From: Nomia melanderi
Taxonomy: Eukaryota; Arthropoda; Insecta; Hymenoptera; Halictidae
Assembly: GCF_051020985.1 (NCBI RefSeq)
Contig: NC_134999.1
Coordinates: 24,399,160 to 24,463,159, forward strand
DNA length: 64,000 nt
Reading direction: 5' to 3'
Below the pieces are notes generated by a model. That model was not told the origin of the DNA. It worked only from the letters and a program-made list of their open reading frames with translations, and made no database searches. The position numbers and the translations under genes are program-made. Every line of letters begins with the position of its first letter. Positions within the stretch are counted from its first letter, which is position 1. Below, one piece after another: positions 58,091 to 64,000 of this stretch.

Positions 58091-58560
58091 CTGCGGGATA
58101 GTGGATATGCTTTTGGTGTTGAATGTTGGCTTTTTTGGCTTTGCCAGGGAGTTGGGCGTAGGGGGAGTTTGGGATAGTGGGATTGAGTTTTGGTTTTGGG
58201 GTGATTGCAGTTGATGGTGGGATACTTTGATTGTGATTTGTTTGAGGCACAGAGTGATGTGTTGCACTCGAATAAAGAGTGAAAGAAGCTCAAATGCATT
58301 ACTTCAAGTGATGCTACTTTCAAAACCTTATTTTTTATGTTTCCCTATAGGAAAATGATAGATTTGATTCTCTCAAAGTTTCATGGTGCATATTGCACTC
58401 AAATAAAAAGTGAAAGAGGCTCAAATACATCATTTTTAAGTGATACTACTTCTGAAAACACTATTGCTTACGTTTTCCTATAGGAAAATTATGAGTTTGA
58501 GTGTCCCAAAGCTTCATGATGCATAGCACTAAAAAAAACAGTAAAAAAGGCTGAATCCCA
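58091..58560. repeat. Tandem repeat, ~130-bp unit, three copies
   Basis: GCACTCGAATAAAGAGTGAA (58264), GCACTCAAATAAAAAGTGAA (58395) and a diverged third (58525), each preceded by TTTCATGGTGCATA-like sequence. Units share CCTATAGGAAAAT. A G/T-rich lead-in covers 58090-58230. Confidence 0.9.
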
Positions 58561-58619
58561 TCGTAATATTCGCAATTAACGCGTTAATTTCTTTCGTCGC
58601 TTAATTTATCTGTGAAACC

Positions 58620-59440
58620 TGAAAAAACTTAAGTGCCGATACAACCCGATAATTGTGATTCGTTTGCAACTTGGTGTACGAAATATGAAAGTTTCATCCG
58701 ACCGAAATGACATTCGTCCCTCGCCCCTGGACAGTTGCATCCCCCGACACGCACGGAAATGCACGCTCGTGCAGGGAGCACGGATAGACAGCCTTTCCCC
58801 TCTGGCACGTCCCCTCGACCCCTCCACGCCCTGCACTCTTCCTTCGGCCGTTGCCTCCCTTGGCGGCAGCCGCTGCGATCGGTCGCAGCGACAGGCATTG
58901 CGGCTAATGCCGCTCGGCCGTAAATTACGGGAATAGGTAACCTAGGTACTAGGATTTTTAGGGGAGACACGTGATACTGAGGAATCGGCTCACTGGGGAG
59001 ACGAAGAATTCGGAGGTTCATATATTTTAACCCTTGTGCACGAACGTCGACGTTTCAGATGAAACTTTCACATTTCGAATACCAAGTTGCAAACCAATGA
59101 CAATTATAGGGTTGTATCGGCACTCAAGTTTTCTGATTTTTGCTGAGTTTATTTCGAGTTCAGTCGATTTTTGAACGTGGACGTTTCAGACGAAACTTCC
59201 ATATTTGGAATACCAATTTGCAAACGAATGACAATTATAGGGTTGCACTGGCAATTCAGTTTTCTGAGCCTTGTTGAATTTATTCTGAGTTGAGTCGATT
59301 TTTGAACGTCGACGAAACTTCCATATTTGGAATACCAAGTCGCCGTGCCAGAGGGGAAGGGCCGTCTATCGGTGGTCCCTGCACGAGCGTGCATTTCCGT
59401 GCGTGTCGGGGGATGCAACTGTCCAGGGGCGAGGGACTGG
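58620..59440. repeat. GC-rich inverted repeat joined to family B ends
   Basis: Left arm about 58717-58809 (CCTCGCCCCTGGACAGTTGC to CCCCTCTGGCACG), right arm about 59339-59432 (CGTGCCAGAGGGGAAGG to CAGGGGCGAGGG), near-perfect complements. Each arm's outer or inner side is joined to family B terminal sequence (GAAAGTTTCATC, TTGCAAACGAATGACAATTA). Positions 59030-59330 hold two B-type left halves. Confidence 0.9.
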
Positions 59441-59897
59441 GGCGCTGGGAGGCGCGCGGATGGCATTCTGTGGTCAGTCCAGCATGTGCCTATATGCTGT
59501 CATGTGTTATCGATTCCTGGCCCCGAGCCCTGCTCCGGCCATGCCTGCGCTCATGCCAGACGGTGGAGCTGGCCGGCCCGAGCTATGCCAGATAAACCCT
59601 TCGGCCGAGTCCGTATCGTCTTCCCTCATACTTTGCGATCTCTCCATCCCTTTGTGTTTGCCGGCTCATGCGTGCGAATTGATCGATGCCGCCCGACTCC
59701 GCCGCCGGACCACTTTGCTTTATTGATTCCGCGATCGCTATCTGCTTCTTTCGCGGGGGCCTCCAACGGCCTGCTGCCCGTTTCACGGGTGTTGCGCTGC
59801 CTTTCATGGGAATTATGGGGTTGCACGCACTTCAGTTTTTCGACGTTTCAAGGGAGTGGGTTTAGTCGAAGTTTCAAAGTGAGTTCAGTCGATTTTT
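59433..59897. other. GC-rich intronic island
   Basis: CpG-rich unique sequence continuing from the right arm of the inverted repeat. A 203-codon + frame (59327-59938) crosses repeat boundaries and has no domain. Confidence 0.4.
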
Positions 59898-60135
59898 TTA
59901 ACCCTTTGCGGACGAATGTCGACGTTTCGGAGGGATGAAATTTTATATTTGGAATAGCAAGTTGCAAACGAGTGACTTAATTACTTGGATAGCAAGTGAT
60001 CAGTGTATAATTTCCTTCTTTTTCTATTAATTAAGTGATTGATATATAATTTAGCTTCATCTGTTGAAGGTTTTGTACGCTTCAAAGTATCTTCATCCGC
60101 AAAGGGTTAAAGTGTCTTGGTCCGCAAAGGGTTAA
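59898..60135. mobile_element. Family B element with duplicated right end
   Basis: TTAACCCTTTGCGGACGAAT at 59898, first right end ATCCGCAAAGGGTTAA at 60110, then GGTCCGCAAAGGGTTAA again at 60135: a 25-bp duplication of the terminus. Confidence 0.9.
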
Positions 60136-60329
60136 ATAGCAAGGTCATTGTTATAATAGTTAGGATTCCATAGAATGTTTTCGTTTTTTGATGGTTTTAT
60201 TTTTTTCAAGTGGACTTGAGTCGTTTTCGAAATAAACAGGTCATTTGAGTTGACAGTGTGCTATGGTACGAAGAAGTTTCGCAGTGGAATGCGTTCTAAT
60301 GATTTTCCTTTCGTCCTGTGGAAACTTTG
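60136..60329. other. AT-rich intronic sequence
   Basis: Nothing recognised. Confidence 0.3.
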
Positions 60330-60792
60330 ATTAGCTTCCTAAATTATTTTCAAAAGATTATCGAGTTTTGCAAATTTTCTTGGGGAAAGTGCGAACGTGA
60401 GTTTATTGAGATTTGAAGCGGTTTAGATTTCTAATTAATTTTCAAAATTTTATCGTTGTAACTAGGGTTTATTGAGATCTGGAGCGATTTAGATTTCAGC
60501 TCAAGTATTACTTAATTAGCTTCTTTAATAATTTCTCAAAGAACTTTGAATCTACCGAATTCTTAAGCTGAATTTTCAAAATTTTATTGTGGAAACTAGG
60601 AACATGGATTTATTCATATCTGGAGTTGTTTAGATTTCAACTTAGGTATTACTTAATTAGCTTCTTCAGTAATTTCTCAGTGAACACTGAACCTATCGTG
60701 TACTTAAGTTCATTTCTGAGAATTTTATCGTGAGAACTAGGAACGTAGGTTTATCGAGATCTGAAGTGGTTTAGACTTCAGATTAGTATTAA
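60330..60792. repeat. Tandem array of the 142-bp dispersed repeat, ~3.5 copies
   Basis: Units with GAGATCTGGAGCGATTTAG (60474), CATATCTGGAGTTGTTTAG (60616) and GAGATCTGAAGTGGTTTAG (60758), 142 bp apart, and a diverged first unit near 60409. Single units of the same family occur at 2862, 54220 and 56908. Confidence 0.92.
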
Positions 60793-61000
60793 TTAACACT
60801 AGAACTACCAAATGAGTCAAATTGACCCATTCCTAAATCCTCCTTTGCCAATTATTAAAAAGATAACATGAAAAGATAACAGTTCCTGTATCAAATCATT
60901 TAGCAACCTAGAGTCTCTGGAGTGCAAACGATGAAAATTGCCATCAAATTAACATTTTACTAAGTTAACATTTCCAAGAAAAGGAAAGAACAGTTGTCGG
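60793..61000. mobile_element. Family E left part
   Basis: TTAACACTAGAACTACCAAA then GTCAAATTGACCCATTCC, as in the hairpin element at 33658-33983; the right end is not found. Confidence 0.7.
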
Positions 61001-61490
61001 AATCTCATCATCGACTTATCCAAGAGAGAGGAACGATTACGTGTCGCGTGACAGCACACGTCACTCGGTATTCACGGTAGTACCGCGTGGCCTCCATTTT
61101 TAAATACAATAAGACACACCGACGCGTACAACGGTCGGTTAGGTAATGCCGTTGCGAAACTCCTATTGTTGATAGGAGACGAACGTTGCTCTTTGATATT
61201 CAATCGCGAGCCACCGTTTATGGTGCACCTAGCCTGCCGCTACCGTTTCGATACTTTTACTTTTGTTTGCTCTCTGTCCCGCGAAGCTGCGTCGCTGTTA
61301 ATTGCCTCAGAGAAACTTTATATCTTCCGTCGAACCACTTTTTTTTTCGCTCGCCACTGAAGTGCATCCTCGTCTATATTAATACCTTTCGGTAATTGAA
61401 ATTGGAAACTTCGCTGCCTCCTTTTTATCTTGTTTATCGATCTGCGGCCGGTGACGGGTTAATAAGTTTGATCGAGCTCGTTTCGATTGA
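61001..61490. other. GC-moderate intronic island
   Basis: Unique sequence with short frames and no domain. Candidate regulatory element. Confidence 0.35.
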
Positions 61491-62229
61491 TAACGCCTTT
61501 CCACGCACGAGTCTTCAGCGATTTTGTTGTGTAGATTTCGAGGATTAGTAAATTTTCTGATATTATTTTCAGTTTTGGGTGTTTCGATGATTGCTTTAGT
61601 GAGCTTTGGGAGTTGTTTGTGTTTAATTGAATTATTCTTCAGTGGTGTTGAACACTTTTGAAACGAATCATTTTTGTATTTTGATGCTTGGATTTTTATT
61701 GAGCTTTGTGTGTTTCATATTGTTTATACTAGGTGAATGTTTGGATCCTTTGATTAATTTAAATTTTCATGTGTTGTACAGTAATAGAATTTGGTAGCTC
61801 AAAATACTAGTAGCTATTTTGAAAACAGAAAACTATCGTTGATAATTTATTAAGAATACAACAAATTTTACTAGAAAAGTAACATTTAATTCATATTCGA
61901 AGAACAAAACCTTCGTCACGAGCCTGACACGGTAAGTCAAGGGGTTAATCGATAGTATCAACTTTTTCAATAGAAAACGAGTCACAATGTAATGTTTGAT
62001 ACATTAGGTTTAAACGTTACCTCACGTGCGCGATATTTATTCTTCAGGAACAGCTCCGAATGATGAAAGAAATGTTAATGTGTAGGCGTGATACGTGATC
62101 TCATATGATCGAAATAGCTTCTGATGTCATTTTGCGGAAAACGCAGCTGCTTTTCAGCACGCTTTGTAATGTGTTCCGTGGCTTTGTTAGTTTTCAACGG
62201 TTACTTCGTCATTAGTGATTTTTTAGCAG
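61491..62229. other. AT-rich intronic sequence
   Basis: A G-type end GTCAAGGGGTTAAT is at about 61938-61951. Nothing else recognised. Confidence 0.4.
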
Positions 62230-62510
62230 GTTTCTATAGCGAAATTTTCAAAAGTCAATTGAACTCTATAGTTTTATTAACAGGTCAAAGGTTTACTCAA
62301 CGAAAATCTGAACAGATTTTGAAGTTTCTATAAATTTTCAAAATACAATTGAACTCTATAGTTTTATTAACAGGTCGAAGGTTTACTCAATGAAAGTCTG
62401 AACAGATCTTGGAGTTTCTACATCAAAATTTTCAAAAGTCAATTGACCTCTATAGTTTAATTACCAGCTCAAAGGTTACTCATCCAAACTCACAAAATCC
62501 TTCGATTCTC
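62230..62510. repeat. Tandem repeat, ~92-bp unit, three copies
   Basis: CAATTGAACTCTATAGTTTT at 62256 and 62346 and CAATTGACCTCTATAGTTTA at 62440; units share AACAGGTCAAAGGTTTACTC and GAAAATCTGAACAG. Confidence 0.92.
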
Positions 62511-63075
62511 AGTTCTCCCAGAATTTTCGGATTCTCATAGGCTCGGTTCCGTGGAAATTTATCGAAAGCTCCTAGCGGGATTCGACGGTGAAATACGGCC
62601 GGTAGAAGTTTGTTCGGAAGTTGGCGGGAGTAATGCCGTGATTGCTCATATAAGACGTCTCCGGCGGAGATGCCACTTGCTCGTAAGACGGAGGAAGACA
62701 CGGTATGTGGTGCAGTTTAATAATAGTAGCCGGCGCGTCTGTCCTCGGCCGTCCCCTCGCGACCCGCTAGAAAATGCTCGCCATATTTCCCGCGTGTGGT
62801 CCTCGCGCGGTTACATCATTCGATGCTAAAATGGTCTTGAAGACGGTGCTTGAGTACAAAAACATGTTCCCACTAAAAACTCTGTTATATATAGGCGTGT
62901 TTCTTGCGGTAGGAATTTTCTCCCAGCCCGATGGCTGGCATTCCTTCTGCGCGCCGCTTTTTGCGCGATGTTCCCCTTTTTTCTCCGTTCGATCGCTTCA
63001 ACTCTGTCGTCTTCCGGCCTCTCGAGGAACTAAAACTTACGGACTCTGTATTTGTTCTCTCCTTGCACTTGAAAT
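62511..63075. other. GC-rich intronic island
   Basis: CpG-rich unique sequence with frames of 70-100 codons and no domain. TATATATAGG lies near 62885. Confidence 0.4.
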
Positions 63076-63779
63076 CAGTTGAATTAAGTCTGTTGCATCG
63101 AGAACTTGGATTTTGTGCAGTTTATGGCTATTTCTGTATTTTTATAGATGTATGGGAGAATTTGGAGGAATGTTTGCAATGAGGACAATTGGATGTTAAC
63201 GAAATGATTAATTGTAGATTATAATGCTTCTTTAAATGCAGTAGCTTTTTTTGTAACAAGACTACTATTGTATTTTGCGCCGATAAGATATTTCGTTTAG
63301 ACGTTACGGCCGGCCTTGGCGAAATTACCAGCGACTTCCGGCTTCCGCTAATTCACTTGGAACACTCGTCCAGGCGAACGGCGTGGGATCACGCGATAAA
63401 TACGCCGAAAAGCCGAAATTGAAATAAACTCGAGTACGCCAGCGGGATCGCGATCTAGCTTTTAAAGAAATTGGCTGACGCGAAGTGCCTTTCGCTCGGA
63501 TGCACACGAGCTCCGCCTGTTTCGATTCCTGCAGTCTCCTTCTCGAGGAACACGGACATTTCCTCCGACGTGTAAACGGAAGCTTTCTGTAAAGTTCGAG
63601 TCGGACAATTTTAGGAAACATGTGAACAGTGCTCTGTTGGGGATCATCGAGTTTGAATACCTGTTGAAACTGAGAGTTTTTGTTTTGAAAGAGTTCAGTC
63701 GATTTTTTGAATATAAAGTTCATTGATATGATAGTTAGGGTTCTACGGGATGTTTTTTTTGATGGTTTTATTGTTGCAT
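63076..63779. other. Intronic sequence with a GC-rich segment at 63300-63560
   Basis: A 132-codon minus frame (63325-63723) has no domain. Similarity to 59880-59900 (GAGTTCAGTCGATTTTTT) near 63691. Confidence 0.4.
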
Positions 63780-64000
63780 TGTTTAAGAAAATTTGGCAGT
63801 TGAATCGACTCTAAAATCTCTCTATAAACTTGAAATATTTGAAACTCGAAGGGAAAACGAGGCGAGTCACTGGGAATATTTAACGTTCGAGATACAGACC
63901 ATCATTAACAGATAAATCAAAGCTATTGAAATATTTCCTATAAATACAAAGTTCAATTCAACACTGTGCCACGTACACTCATTAACCATTGCGGACGAAG
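63780..64000. repeat. Direct duplication, second copy (partner 46314-46534)
   Basis: Collinear with the first copy to the window edge; at the end TTAACCATTGCGGACGAAG is a family B left end, cut by the window. Confidence 0.92.

Noticed and set aside
59327..59938. 203-codon plus-strand frame
   Set aside because: Crosses from an inverted-repeat arm through unique DNA into a TTAA element; not a plausible exon.

Overview
The window looks like about 64 kb of an insect nuclear genome, most likely a hymenopteran (bee-like). The call rests on one recognisable coding exon, on the absence of bacterial gene density, and on a strongly two-phase composition in which CpG-rich islands of 300-1500 bp sit in AT-rich, repeat-filled DNA. 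The only protein-coding sequence I can support is the first coding exon of muscleblind (mbl) at 43316-43501 on the + strand. It encodes the N-terminus and the whole first CCCH zinc finger of the MBNL family, and it ends at a splice donor inside the second zinc finger. The exon carrying the rest of that finger is not in the window, so the intron is longer than 20 kb. This fits the giant introns known for mbl.

Upstream of the coding exon, a CpG-rich block (about 40.93-42.32 kb) is the best candidate for a 5' UTR exon and promoter. It is separated from the coding exon by a short AT-rich stretch filled with a roughly 130-bp tandem repeat. A second CpG-rich block with possible splice donors (about 10.0-11.75 kb) may be a distal alternative first exon. 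About 25 further GC-rich islands contain no convincing genes and could be intronic or intergenic regulatory sequence.

Most of the rest is repeats. The dominant feature is a set of short non-autonomous elements with terminal inverted repeats flanked by TTAA, the pattern of piggyBac-type MITEs. I distinguish at least eight terminal signatures, labelled here A (CCCTTTGCACTCG), B (CCCTTTGCGGACGAA), C (CCCTTAGCACTCC at one end, CCCTTTGAACTCT at the other), D (CCCTTAGCAGTCC), E (CACTAGAACTACC), F (CACGTTGACTGCC), G (CCCCTTGAC) and H (CCCCTTAACGCA). They nest in each other up to three deep, and some composites recur at distant places. No transposase is visible. There are also about fifteen unrelated minisatellite-like arrays with units from 31 to about 200 bp, a long hairpin element, a GC-rich inverted repeat, and several duplicated segments in direct or inverted orientation.

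Layout: 0-10 kb, AT-rich flank with C, F and A elements; 10-11.75 kb, distal candidate exon; 11.76-18 kb, tandem arrays and nested elements; 18-40 kb, alternating GC islands and repeats; 40.9-43.5 kb, muscleblind 5' exons; 43.55-64 kb, first coding intron of muscleblind, with nested elements starting about 50 bp after the donor.
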